From: Flavobacteriales bacterium
GTDB taxonomy: Bacteria; Bacteroidota; Bacteroidia; Flavobacteriales_D; Crocinitomicaceae
Direction: 5' to 3'
Assembly: GCA_013373595.1 (NCBI GenBank)
Contig: JABXHO010000080.1
Location: forward strand, 1 to 50,076
Length of the DNA stretch: 50,076 bases
Notes under the pieces: model-generated
Told to the model about the DNA's origin: nothing
Databases searched by the model: none
Seen by the model: only the letters and a program-made list of their open reading frames with translations
Part shown: one piece after another, positions 17,290 to 25,929 of the stretch
Layout of the letters: every line of letters starts with the position of its first letter
Numbering within the stretch: the first letter of the stretch is position 1
Made by a program: the position numbers and the translations under genes

Positions 17290-19173
17290 TCATACTTTTC
17301 TTCGACGGGGACATGTAATTATGGCACATGTCCCCGTTTTTTTTGCTTTCTCATAACTGATTTGCCCGTTTACACTACTTAGAATCATATTCATAAGCGA
17401 GATACCCATCGAATATTGATTGGTTTCTTTTTGATGCAGACCCACTCCGTTATCCTGAATTGTCAAAGAAATTTCATGTTGATTCGTTTCTTCAAGTTTG
17501 ATTTCGATTTGTGGGTTTTGAATGGACTGAAAGCCATGCTCGAAGGAATTGCTCACCATCTCGTTCATTACCAGTCCTATTCGCAAAGCAATGTCGTAGT
17601 CACACAGAATGGATGTGAAATTGGAGTGTATTTTCACTTCCTTGTCTGATGTATTCATTACTAAGTCAATATTGGCAAGTAGTTCTTCAAGGTATAAGTT
17701 CAATTGAACTTCTTTACGAGTCGCTTTCTCAATCAACAGGTAGCGTTGAATTTGAGACATTGCTTCCACTCGATGTATATACTTTTCAAGTATAGACGAG
17801 ATGGCAGAATCCTTATTCGTCGTTCGATCGTATTTTAACATGCCTCCAAACATTTGGAAGTAATTTTTTGTTCGGTGTGTTAACTCCTGGTTGAGGTAAT
17901 CGATCTGTTTATGACTTTCAGATAGTTGCTCGTTTTTTAGTTCGGTTTCCTTTTTGCTCTTGCGCAATTTAAAATAGAAATAGGCCACGGAGAAGATGAA
18001 TCCCAAAGAAAGGATGATTCCCCAAAATAGCGTCATATTTCGGAAGGATAGCTGTTCATTTTCAATTTCTTTGATCTGAAGAAGGTTGTTTGTCGCGCTT
18101 ATTTCTTGATCTTTCTTGAGTACATCGTATTCAACTTCAAAACGAGCCATTGCTTTTCGACTATTTTCGCCAAGAACCTGTTCTTGCAAAGCAATAAGAC
18201 GTTCATATTTTCCATTAATGTTCTCTCCTTCTAATTTCCCGATTTCAATTTGTGACCTAACAATATCGATTAGTGATTGATTGAGAGCTAAACTATCTGC
18301 AATTACAAATGCTTTGTCGAGCATGATACGCGCATTCTTGAGATCTTTCTTTTTGATGAACAGTCCGCCTAAATGCCAATAGGCAGATGCCATTTTCGCA
18401 GGGTTGTTTTCTCTTTTCCTTTCATCAAGAGATCGAAGGAAAAAGTATTCTGCGCTATCCAATTTCCCGGTTCGAGTGAACAAAGTTCCGATTTGCGCAT
18501 AGTTGGAAGCAATGGGAAGTTGGTGTGATTCTTTGATTTTTTTTGCCCTGAATAGTTGTTCACGCGCTTTTTTATAATCTCCCAAATCACTGTAAACCTG
18601 GCCTAAATTGTGAGCAGAACGCGATACTCCTTTTGGATACTGCAAGCGCTCATACGTTTCCATAGCAGATTTGTGGTAGTAAATCGCTTTTTCATAGTCC
18701 TTTAAATCCTTGTAAATGTTACCAAGGGCATCATGCACCATCGCGATCTGCTTTTCATCCTTGATTTTTTCGAATAAATGAAGCGCTTTTGTAAAGTTCT
18801 TTATCGCAGGTTGATTACTCCCAAGACCTTTTAACGCGAGACCTAAATTGTATTGTGATTGTGCAATTAATGTATCATTTCCAATTTTCTTGTAGGTGTC
18901 CAATGCATACTGATACGATGCTAAGCTTTCTTTGTAACTTCCTTGTCGCCATGCAACTACGCCAAGATTGTTGTAGATAATGGCTCTTTCCTTAAGGTGT
19001 TCAGAATCCGTAGAGAGGAGGAGCGCACGCTTCAAAAGTGAGTAGGCTTCTTCGTTTTCTCGCGCCTTGAGATGTTCTTTTGCATGTTGCATCAACGAAT
19101 CGAGGCTGGTATTGCCGACTACCAGAGTTGATAGACTACAGATGAATAAGGTCAAGAATACAACTCGTTTCAT
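17290..19173 (-). CDS. TPR-containing sensor histidine kinase (HisKA_2 type)
   Basis: This 627-residue sensor kinase has a signal peptide (1-20), periplasmic TPR repeats (about 30-300, repeated YNNLG/YNLGLA/DALGNIY/HNLGQVY phrases), a coiled coil, one TM segment (about 381-400) and a cytosolic kinase core. The dimerisation region reads LTHRTKNYFQMFGGMLK with H433 as the likely phosphorylated residue. The usual HH pair of HisKA_2 is TH here. The ATPase domain (about 520-625) shows NEMVSNSFEHGF and DNGVGL. It is divergent from a LytTR response regulator gene 43 bp away, its probable partner. A terminator for the opposite strand is embedded in its last codons. Confidence 0.9.
   Translation of the reverse strand: MKRVVFLTLFICSLSTLVVGNTSLDSLMQHAKEHLKARENEEAYSLLKRALLLSTDSEHLKERAIIYNNLGVVAWRQGSYKESLASYQYALDTYKKIGNDTLIAQSQYNLGLALKGLGSNQPAIKNFTKALHLFEKIKDEKQIAMVHDALGNIYKDLKDYEKAIYYHKSAMETYERLQYPKGVSRSAHNLGQVYSDLGDYKKAREQLFRAKKIKESHQLPIASNYAQIGTLFTRTGKLDSAEYFFLRSLDERKRENNPAKMASAYWHLGGLFIKKKDLKNARIMLDKAFVIADSLALNQSLIDIVRSQIEIGKLEGENINGKYERLIALQEQVLGENSRKAMARFEVEYDVLKKDQEISATNNLLQIKEIENEQLSFRNMTLFWGIILSLGFIFSVAYFYFKLRKSKKETELKNEQLSESHKQIDYLNQELTHRTKNYFQMFGGMLKYDRTTNKDSAISSILEKYIHRVEAMSQIQRYLLIEKATRKEVQLNLYLEELLANIDLVMNTSDKEVKIHSNFTSILCDYDIALRIGLVMNEMVSNSFEHGFQSIQNPQIEIKLEETNQHEISLTIQDNGVGLHQKETNQYSMGISLMNMILSSVNGQISYEKAKKTGTCAIITCPRRRKV
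17306..17344 (+). terminator. Intrinsic terminator inside the convergent gene's 3' coding end
   Basis: A perfect 11-bp stem (17306-17316 with 17326-17336) with 9-nt loop is followed by eight T on the plus strand. It terminates the small lipoprotein gene. The same bases encode residues near the C-terminus of the minus-strand histidine kinase, which ends at 17290. Confidence 0.85.
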
Positions 19174-19179
19174 TTTCGT

Positions 19180-19187
19180 TAGCTTTG
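19180..19187 (+). promoter_or_regulatory. Candidate -7 element (TAGCTTTG) for the LytTR regulator
   Basis: Exact TAnnTTTG match 30 bp before the ATG at 19217, giving a predicted leader of roughly 23 nt. It lies just outside the divergent kinase start. No clear -33 element. Confidence 0.35.
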
Positions 19188-19216
19188 TGATGCTAAATAT
19201 ACCTAACCGTTTTGAT

Positions 19217-19900
19217 ATGAATATTTTGATTGTGGAAGATGAAGCGCTCGTGGCTCACGATATTTCTCAGAAACTGAGCAATTTAGGGTATAATGACTTG
19301 TCGTTTGCAGATAGCGTCAAAGGAGCTTTGGAACAAATAAATAATGTACGTCCAAGCGTCGTTCTGGTTGATATTGAGCTAAAAGGAGATTTGGACGGAA
19401 TTCATCTCGGGGGAAAACTCAATGAGTTTCAAATACCGTTTATCTATTTAAGTAATCTGCAGGATATTCGAACGTTTGAACGGGCAAAAGCAACGAATCC
19501 TTCTGCTAATGTTCCGAAACCAGTGAGCTTGTTGCAGCTACGAAATAGTCTTTTGGAGATTCCAAGTGAGATAAAAGGTACACAGAAGTTCATTTCAATA
19601 ACGCATAAAGGAAAGAAGTATAAAGTAGAAAGAGAAAGCATACTTTTTTTAAAGGCTTCAGGAAACAACTCCGAAATACATTTTCGAGATATGAAGCGAA
19701 TTTCTTCTACGCCGATGGGTAATGTTTTAGAGAAAATCGGAGATCCTTGCTTCATCAAAGTACATCGGTCATATGTTGTGAATATGAAACACGTCAACTA
19801 TTACGAAGGAAACATGATTTTTCTATACGGGCTGAAGGACCCAATCCCCATGAGCGATAAATACCGGAATGAATTCATCAATAATTTTGATGTCGTCTAA
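19217..19900 (+). CDS. LytTR family response regulator
   Basis: This 227-residue cytosolic regulator has a receiver domain at residues 1-118 (acidic pocket E7/D8, phospho-acceptor D52 in LVDIELKG, conserved K101 followed by Pro) and a LytTR DNA-binding domain at about 128-227 (ESILFLKASGNNSEIH, FIKVHRSYVVNMKHV). I chose the ATG at 19217 because the receiver begins directly with MNILIVEDEA; longer in-frame starts would overlap the divergent kinase gene. It is most likely phosphorylated by the adjacent TPR histidine kinase. Targets are unknown. Confidence 0.93.
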   Translation: MNILIVEDEALVAHDISQKLSNLGYNDLSFADSVKGALEQINNVRPSVVLVDIELKGDLDGIHLGGKLNEFQIPFIYLSNLQDIRTFERAKATNPSANVPKPVSLLQLRNSLLEIPSEIKGTQKFISITHKGKKYKVERESILFLKASGNNSEIHFRDMKRISSTPMGNVLEKIGDPCFIKVHRSYVVNMKHVNYYEGNMIFLYGLKDPIPMSDKYRNEFINNFDVV

Positions 19901-20004
19901 TTTTTTAAGCTTCTATTTTACGGATTCGGATAGGTGAATACCGTATCTAGACATTTTTTTAGAGGGTTTGATGTCGGAATAATGTTCTTGTGTGAAAAAA
20001 GCAC

Positions 20005-20913
20005 ATGGCATCGAAGTATTCCCCTTATCAAATTCTTCAGCTTCTTCAAGTTTCATCTTGGCGCTGTAAATCAACACTCGACTATACAGGATTTGCATCA
20101 CTATCTGAAGCAATTATACAACACAATGTATCGAACGACTTTGCTGATATTCAACAAAACTACCTGAACGAGCTGTTAAATGATGCGCGCAAGGAAAAGG
20201 AAGTCGGAGGACAGGTCAGTAAGAGTGAACAATACATTAATGCAATTCTTTTCTATAACGATTGTTTGTCTTGGAAAGATTTTCAACAAGAAGTGGCCAG
20301 GTGTGAGCGCTTCCTTGATGTGCCCAAAATTGATTTTTCAAAATCACAAAAGCAAGGCATCACTGTTATCTACGATAAAGTCGAAAGCGCTTCCTTGAAT
20401 CAAACAATTGCGTATTTGCAAAGTCATACACAGTTGGCTGTTTCTGCTCTGCCTATCGAGGTGAATGAAAACCTGAGCCTGCTAGAGACTTTCGATAAGT
20501 GCATTCAAGAATTTCCGTTTATCGTTTGGTGTATTTCTGATGCTTGCAACGATTTAGACCTTTTATCATCGACCCCTGAACTGGAAGCGTACATTTCTTC
20601 TGGTCAAATCATACCTGTGCGTTTGTCGCGGGATTTATCGAAACGAAACCTAACAACTTCATTTCTTGGGAAAAAGCCAATCAGTTCTGGTTTGCTCGGT
20701 TTTTACTTGAGCATTGCACTTATCCAGCAGGATATGGAGGTGTTCAATAGCTTACTCGAAAAAGATGAGGTGAAAAAGTCACCATTGAATTCATCGAGAT
20801 TTTATGTGGCGCAAAACACAGGAACGATTTATCAAATTGACAAATTGAAGGGAGGCAACATCACGCTTGGGGGCAATTTTGTTCAGAAAATCTATAAAAA
20901 AAGTAAGAAATGA
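20005..20913 (+). CDS. Putative effector-like protein with TIR-like region and C-terminal amyloid-type motif
   Basis: This 302-residue protein has no signal or TM segment. Residues 1-110 are mostly helical and contain LSWKDF, reminiscent of helical adaptor domains in Bacteroidota. Residues 117-212 alternate strand and helix in the order seen in TIR/flavodoxin-like folds: GITVIYD, NQTIAYLQ, QLAVSALPI, LLETFDKCI, PFIVWCISDAC, PELEAYISSG, IIPVRLS. Glu192 or Glu194 would sit near where TIR NADases keep their Glu, but the classical FISYS start is absent. The extreme C-terminus (283-297, GGNITLGGNFVQKIY) resembles two copies of a motif at the N-terminus of the next protein. The stop overlaps the next ATG (ATGA). 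The TIR-like call is inference. Confidence 0.8.
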   Translation: MASKYSPYQILQLLQVSSWRCKSTLDYTGFASLSEAIIQHNVSNDFADIQQNYLNELLNDARKEKEVGGQVSKSEQYINAILFYNDCLSWKDFQQEVARCERFLDVPKIDFSKSQKQGITVIYDKVESASLNQTIAYLQSHTQLAVSALPIEVNENLSLLETFDKCIQEFPFIVWCISDACNDLDLLSSTPELEAYISSGQIIPVRLSRDLSKRNLTTSFLGKKPISSGLLGFYLSIALIQQDMEVFNSLLEKDEVKKSPLNSSRFYVAQNTGTIYQIDKLKGGNITLGGNFVQKIYKKSKK

Positions 20914-23594
20914 ATTCAGAAACAGCGTCTATGACACAGCGTAACACGAATCAGGTTCATAATCTTGAAGCCGAGAATGTGGCTCTAGGAGATTTTCATC
21001 AAGATGTCACAACCGATAATTGGGCCATGGGTGACATAAATCAGACGATTTATCACCAGCAACCTTCATTTTTGGAAGTGGATCTTACCGGAGATGATGT
21101 TGAGCCGTCCCCTACATTTCTCCCAGATGTTTCTGCGTTATTGGAAACGAGAAAACTGATCGTTTTGAAAGGAAATGATTTTTTTGATGTTTCCAGCTTT
21201 GGAAAGCAACTCGCGAAAGTCCTCGAACAGAAGCATACGCACCTTTCTACCATTGAATTGGTGGAAAATGAAGAGAATAAATCCTTGTTTGAACAGCTCA
21301 ATCAGCAAACGGAATCACGCATTGTTATTCTCAATTCTCTTCATCCAAGACATATCCAATATGACTTCGAAAAGTTGATTACTCTTTGTGAACGAAACAA
21401 CGCTTTTTACATTGTTATAACCGATTCATCGCTCGACACATGGTTAAAGTCTGGGCAGATACTAAAGGATTTTTGGTTTCAGATACCAGAACTCGCCCAA
21501 TACAATCAAGCTGAATTGAAGGAGTGGTTTTTGAATAAACTGGAGACTAATCGTCCGTTGTTTTTATCGGAGGAAGAGTCGATTTCTGAGCGTACACTAT
21601 TTAGTGAAAACATTAATGTGAATGAGATACTTCAACAAGTGTCCACTCCTCAGAAGTTGACTGTTTTTCTTGCGATAGTTAGAAATAGAAAGCACCCACT
21701 TTCTGACTCAAAGTTGACTGAATCACTTCAAAATTTGAATAAAAATTCGGAAGGCATCATTGCAAAGTGGTTCAATAACCTAGACCATAGCCAAAAAGTA
21801 ATCGCGATTAGTGCTTCATTGTTTAATGGACTTTTCTGTTCCCAATATTTCGAAATACTTACGGAGATTTCAAACTCTCCCTTTTGGGATAAAAGCACGC
21901 GCGTAATTGGCTCGTTGGATTATTTCAACATTGAGTTTTTACTTACGTTTTACCGATTTGAAACCACAGATGAAGGAGACCTCCTGGTAGCCAAGAACCC
22001 ATTTGTTCGCCCTGCCATTCTTCGTGCGGCAATTGATCACTATCCACGCCACATTGAAAAAGCTCTGGTCACTTTTATGAATGTGATGGAGAATACGTAC
22101 CAACGGGGACATACCAAGTGGGAATTGTATGGAACTACTCAGCGAAGGTCGCTTATTCGTCAGGTGTTTATTGAAACGGCTCGCGATATTGGGCTTTACC
22201 AACTGGGAAACATTGAGAGCATTTATTTACAATTGGCAGCGAGTAATCATAGTTACATTCAAGGAATTGCTGCAAAGTCTATTGCACAATATAGAATGTT
22301 CGATCAAGATGAACTTTTGTTTCAAACGATTGAAAAATGGCAGACAAGCAAGCGAATTCAGGATCGTATCGATCTTTTTCTGAGGGAAAAAACGGACAAT
22401 AAGCAAGAAACAATTGCTGCGATCAAAACGACAACTATTCGGATGTTGGCGTATGCCGCAGACTACGATCAACCGAATCAGCTTCATGAAAAAATCATCG
22501 ATAATTTAATTACGTATTCGAATGATTCTGATCAGAAGGTGCAAGCAACACTGGCATCTGTGCTTCCCAAATTCATTCATCATCATGCATACCAATTAAG
22601 GAACTACCTGTTTGATCATTTCATGATTCATGATGTGTATTCATCTGCCATTAGCGACGGATTGTTCGTTGCCTATCGGGATTATCCAGAAAGAATGAAA
22701 GAGGTGATGTTGCATTGGATTTCCATTTGTCAGAAAGAAAACTCGAAGGAAAATCGGCGACAAAAAACAACGCAAAGAGACAACCGCTTAATTGTACTCA
22801 TTGAAACCTTGATGAAGATTCCGGAATTGGAAATCGATCGTGGCTTTTCAACAGAGGAAATGTACGAACTGGCAATTGAACTACTGAAACAAGAAGGTCG
22901 GGCAAAGATCGTGGACATGATTCTCTCATTAATTGCAGGCATCCAATCAATAAACTACGAACTGGCATATAAGAATCTCGATTCAATTCTCGCCTTTGTA
23001 TCACGTGAACAGCGAAAGTTAATGACGCAGCTGTGGGTGTTAAATTACATGAAGGAACGCGAACATTTACGCGGAGCAGATTTCGAAATAGTCATCAACG
23101 GAGTGAGTTATCCTGTGTGGGAAAAGCCAGATGAGCGTCCGCTAACGCAATTGGAGGAAGCCTTGTTTCAATGGCTGAATTCGGGAAAAAAAAGGGCACA
23201 AGAGTTTGCCACATTGACCTTTCTCGAGATTGCACACTCCTTCGAACGAAAAGAGTATGAACTGATTCGAAATCACATCAAAGAAAGAGAACTCAAGAAA
23301 CACCAAATGAGAACCAAACAAAATGTTGCTCAGATTATGCATCAAACAGCCACTGTACCTCATTACATAGGTCTCGATTTTTGGTTGAGGTTCCGCATCT
23401 TCTTCTATCTCCTTTTCGAGTCGAGGCTAACGAAAGAAAAGCTAAAAGACATCATTATGGTGTTTCAATCTGCAAAGTACTCGAAAGAAGATTTGAGGTT
23501 CGTCATTCACAAATGGAATCAGCGAAAAAGGGGAGAACTCAGTACAAAACTCGCGAAATGGTTGATCAAACTGTTTCACAATATCAAAGAATAG
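20910..23594 (+). CDS. NLR/STAND-like protein with degenerate P-loop and helical repeats
   Basis: This 894-residue cytosolic protein starts with two 14-residue-spaced motif copies (23-34 NVALGDFHQDVT; 37-48 NWAMGDINQTIY) that resemble the upstream protein's C-terminus. Residues about 80-210 look like a P-loop NTPase of STAND/NACHT style, but the nucleotide loop reads LKGNDFFDVSSFGKQ without GKS/T, and the Walker-B-like strand RIVILNS lacks the acidic residues. About 210-340 could be the winged-helix part. From about 400 to the end it is all helical, with HEAT/ARM-like phrases (IQGIAAKSIAQYR, KVQATLASVLPKF), a likely ligand-sensing region. The ATGA overlap with the upstream gene implies coupling. 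I do not recognise a named family. Confidence 0.82.
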   Translation: MNSETASMTQRNTNQVHNLEAENVALGDFHQDVTTDNWAMGDINQTIYHQQPSFLEVDLTGDDVEPSPTFLPDVSALLETRKLIVLKGNDFFDVSSFGKQLAKVLEQKHTHLSTIELVENEENKSLFEQLNQQTESRIVILNSLHPRHIQYDFEKLITLCERNNAFYIVITDSSLDTWLKSGQILKDFWFQIPELAQYNQAELKEWFLNKLETNRPLFLSEEESISERTLFSENINVNEILQQVSTPQKLTVFLAIVRNRKHPLSDSKLTESLQNLNKNSEGIIAKWFNNLDHSQKVIAISASLFNGLFCSQYFEILTEISNSPFWDKSTRVIGSLDYFNIEFLLTFYRFETTDEGDLLVAKNPFVRPAILRAAIDHYPRHIEKALVTFMNVMENTYQRGHTKWELYGTTQRRSLIRQVFIETARDIGLYQLGNIESIYLQLAASNHSYIQGIAAKSIAQYRMFDQDELLFQTIEKWQTSKRIQDRIDLFLREKTDNKQETIAAIKTTTIRMLAYAADYDQPNQLHEKIIDNLITYSNDSDQKVQATLASVLPKFIHHHAYQLRNYLFDHFMIHDVYSSAISDGLFVAYRDYPERMKEVMLHWISICQKENSKENRRQKTTQRDNRLIVLIETLMKIPELEIDRGFSTEEMYELAIELLKQEGRAKIVDMILSLIAGIQSINYELAYKNLDSILAFVSREQRKLMTQLWVLNYMKEREHLRGADFEIVINGVSYPVWEKPDERPLTQLEEALFQWLNSGKKRAQEFATLTFLEIAHSFERKEYELIRNHIKERELKKHQMRTKQNVAQIMHQTATVPHYIGLDFWLRFRIFFYLLFESRLTKEKLKDIIMVFQSAKYSKEDLRFVIHKWNQRKRGELSTKLAKWLIKLFHNIKE

Positions 23595-23635
23595 CACCAC
23601 TTCTATTGAAGTATTAAAATCAAAAACACCACGTC

Positions 23636-24853
23636 ATGGACGAAACACCAACAAAAAACGAAGAAAAGGGAATAACCTATAGTCAACTTGGGTTTAAATC
23701 AGCAATGAAGTCGAGTTCCCACCTTGGAGCCATCGAAGGACTGCTAGCTACAGCGTATAATTCATTCCTGAAAAAGCAAGAATTGGATGAAAAAGGAATT
23801 CAGGATCGAATTCTTCAATTAGAATCTGAGGTGGTACAGGAAGAAGCAAAGAAGAATGAATTGCAGGGAGATATTAATGCGCAAAAGGAAATCATCGACT
23901 CGAATAGGGAAAGAACACAAGAACTAGAGTTGGAGAGGATAGAATTGAAAAAAGGAGATAGAGATGATGAAGCCACGAGTGAGTTAGCGCCATTTATCAT
24001 TGCATCCTTCATTGCACTCTTGCTCACATTTTATTTGTTTTTGTTTTACTCATCAACAGGTTTTTCTGTTTTCTATGGAATTGATACCGACATCGCTGGT
24101 TTTATTAATTCGGATGTGTTTTCAATGGCGAAAGACAAAGGAAATGGAGCGCTCATTTTCGTTATTCTGTTTCCGGTCATATTCCTGGCAGTAGGCTTTG
24201 TGCTGCATTCATTTCTGGAGAATAACAAGTTGAGGAAAAAGCGAAACAAACGTCCTCGAGTGCTCGGCATTATTCTAATTCTTTTGGTGACGTTTGTTGC
24301 CGACAGCATTATCGGCTATAAGATTTCAGAAGGCGTTCATATCAATGCGTTCAACATGGGCTTGGTAAAAGATGTTTGGGAGTTCGACATGATCTATACC
24401 GACGTGAATTTTTATCTCATCCTCATCTTAGGATTTGTAGCCTATGTCATCTGGGGAGTTCTTTTAAACTATGTTTTGAGTCATCCCTATTTGAAAAGCT
24501 ACAGTGAACGAACCAAACTTCTAATTGAAAACTTGAATGAACGAATTAAGTCTTTACGCGATGAACAGTCTGATAACATGAGCAAAATGCACAGGCTCGA
24601 GAGCGAATTGGAAACGGTGAATGGTCGAATTTCCGCAAAGAACAAAGATATAATTGGTTACAAGGGAAACGTGATTCCCGTAGATATTGCTCTGCTTAAA
24701 GCATCGATAGGTGAGTTTATGGGCGGATATCAGGTATATACCACCAACAGCTTGGGGAACACACCAGAGACAAAGGCGCTTATTCAAAAAGCACTCGAGA
24801 TTCAGGACAAATGGCTGAAAGAAAAAATCAAATCAATTGCTAAACAATCCTAG
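23636..24853 (+). CDS. Four-TM coiled-coil membrane protein
   Basis: This 405-residue protein begins 41 bp after the NLR-like gene. Residues 1-47 include a Gly/Ser-rich stretch; 48-107 form a coiled coil (QDRILQLESEVVQEEAKKNE). TM segments lie at about 117-138, 172-193, 208-224 and 259-281, and a second coiled coil at 286-338 (ERTKLLIENLNERIKSL). The basic loop NNKLRKKRNKRPR between TM2 and TM3 is probably cytoplasmic, which would place both coiled coils inside. Family not recognised. Position suggests it anchors or executes the response of the upstream pair at the membrane, which is inference. The vWA-like gene follows 2 bp after its stop. Confidence 0.82.
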   Translation: MDETPTKNEEKGITYSQLGFKSAMKSSSHLGAIEGLLATAYNSFLKKQELDEKGIQDRILQLESEVVQEEAKKNELQGDINAQKEIIDSNRERTQELELERIELKKGDRDDEATSELAPFIIASFIALLLTFYLFLFYSSTGFSVFYGIDTDIAGFINSDVFSMAKDKGNGALIFVILFPVIFLAVGFVLHSFLENNKLRKKRNKRPRVLGIILILLVTFVADSIIGYKISEGVHINAFNMGLVKDVWEFDMIYTDVNFYLILILGFVAYVIWGVLLNYVLSHPYLKSYSERTKLLIENLNERIKSLRDEQSDNMSKMHRLESELETVNGRISAKNKDIIGYKGNVIPVDIALLKASIGEFMGGYQVYTTNSLGNTPETKALIQKALEIQDKWLKEKIKSIAKQS

Positions 24854-24855
24854 TT

Positions 24856-25929
24856 ATGCTTACAGAAAAGAAAAAAAGTAGAAAAAAGAGAAAGGCACTC
24901 ATATTGTTTGCTTCCTTTTGCGGTGTATTTGGCCTATTCGTGTTCCTGCTGATGGGCGCTTCACTAAAAACCGAAGCTATACGCTCTTTGGCGAGTTGCA
25001 ACAATAAAGAGGAGGTAAAAGAACTCTATCAACAATACAAAAATGAGCTCTTCGATAATGAAGATTTCCTAACCGAAGTGCGCTTGCGTTTAGTTGATCT
25101 GAACCTGCCTGATAGTAGCTTGATGGAGTGTCAATCTTGGTTGCCGCAGCCGCCTACAAGTTTGAACGTAATTATTGTTCCAGATTTATCACGAAGAATT
25201 ACAGATGAAGATAATAATGAGCATCAAATAGTGAATGATCGAGCAATTATTCAACATGCATGGGAAAAGTTCACTGAAGAAGTGAGCCTGAAAAAGAATT
25301 CAAAGGATTGCTTTCGAATAACCATCGCAGATCCTGAACAAGCACAAGGACAGTTCGATCAGATTGCAGATAAACTCTTTTTTGATTTGTCGGTCCACAC
25401 GAATAAAACGAACCGATTGTATTTTACCGACTACAAGAAGCGGAAACTGTTGAAAAACACGGATGTTCTGTACGCAATGAGCATGGAGAATACGAGTGGT
25501 GCGGATTATTTATCCTTCTTCAGAAGATACTGCGAACGCTTATTGAAGAAGTCGGATTTATTCAATCGTTACGAGAACAAAATCATCATTCTAACAGATG
25601 GTTATATCGAGAAGTTGGATGTCACATATACCAAACTGGATGTCGTAGCTAAACGCAAAGCATACGATATGACTAGCTCAGGAATTGCGGAATTAATCAC
25701 TCGAAAGAATTGGAACATTCCTCTTGCAGAAGTGAATTTGAGCGAGACAGATATACTGGTTTGCGAGGTGAACGAGAGAAAAAAAGGCCGTGGCTTTCAT
25801 TATCAAATCTTGCAGGCCTACTGGAGTGATTGGTTAACGCGAATGGAGCCAAAATACTTCAATGTTATTTCGAGGAATTACTCTATGAATCAAACTTTTC
25901 AAGACATCGATAAGTTTATGGAACGGTGA
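24856..25929 (+). CDS. Membrane-anchored vWA-like protein with degenerate MIDAS
   Basis: This 357-residue protein has a Lys/Arg-rich N-terminus and one TM segment (about 13-35). The rest follows a von Willebrand A fold pattern: first strand LNVIIVPDLSRRI (D110, S112; the third MIDAS Ser is Arg114), a later strand IIILTDGYI (residues about 243-251, with the typical LTDG), and helices between. The DxSxS metal site is therefore incomplete. It starts 2 bp after the TM coiled-coil gene, so the two products probably act together. A vWA domain usually mediates protein-protein contact. The basic N-terminus predicts that the vWA part faces outward, but this is not certain. Confidence 0.82.
   Translation: MLTEKKKSRKKRKALILFASFCGVFGLFVFLLMGASLKTEAIRSLASCNNKEEVKELYQQYKNELFDNEDFLTEVRLRLVDLNLPDSSLMECQSWLPQPPTSLNVIIVPDLSRRITDEDNNEHQIVNDRAIIQHAWEKFTEEVSLKKNSKDCFRITIADPEQAQGQFDQIADKLFFDLSVHTNKTNRLYFTDYKKRKLLKNTDVLYAMSMENTSGADYLSFFRRYCERLLKKSDLFNRYENKIIILTDGYIEKLDVTYTKLDVVAKRKAYDMTSSGIAELITRKNWNIPLAEVNLSETDILVCEVNERKKGRGFHYQILQAYWSDWLTRMEPKYFNVISRNYSMNQTFQDIDKFMER

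Noticed and set aside
20005-25929. Reading the four-gene block as a phage or transposon remnant
   Set aside because: No integrase, transposase, phage structural gene or terminal repeat is visible in or beside it.
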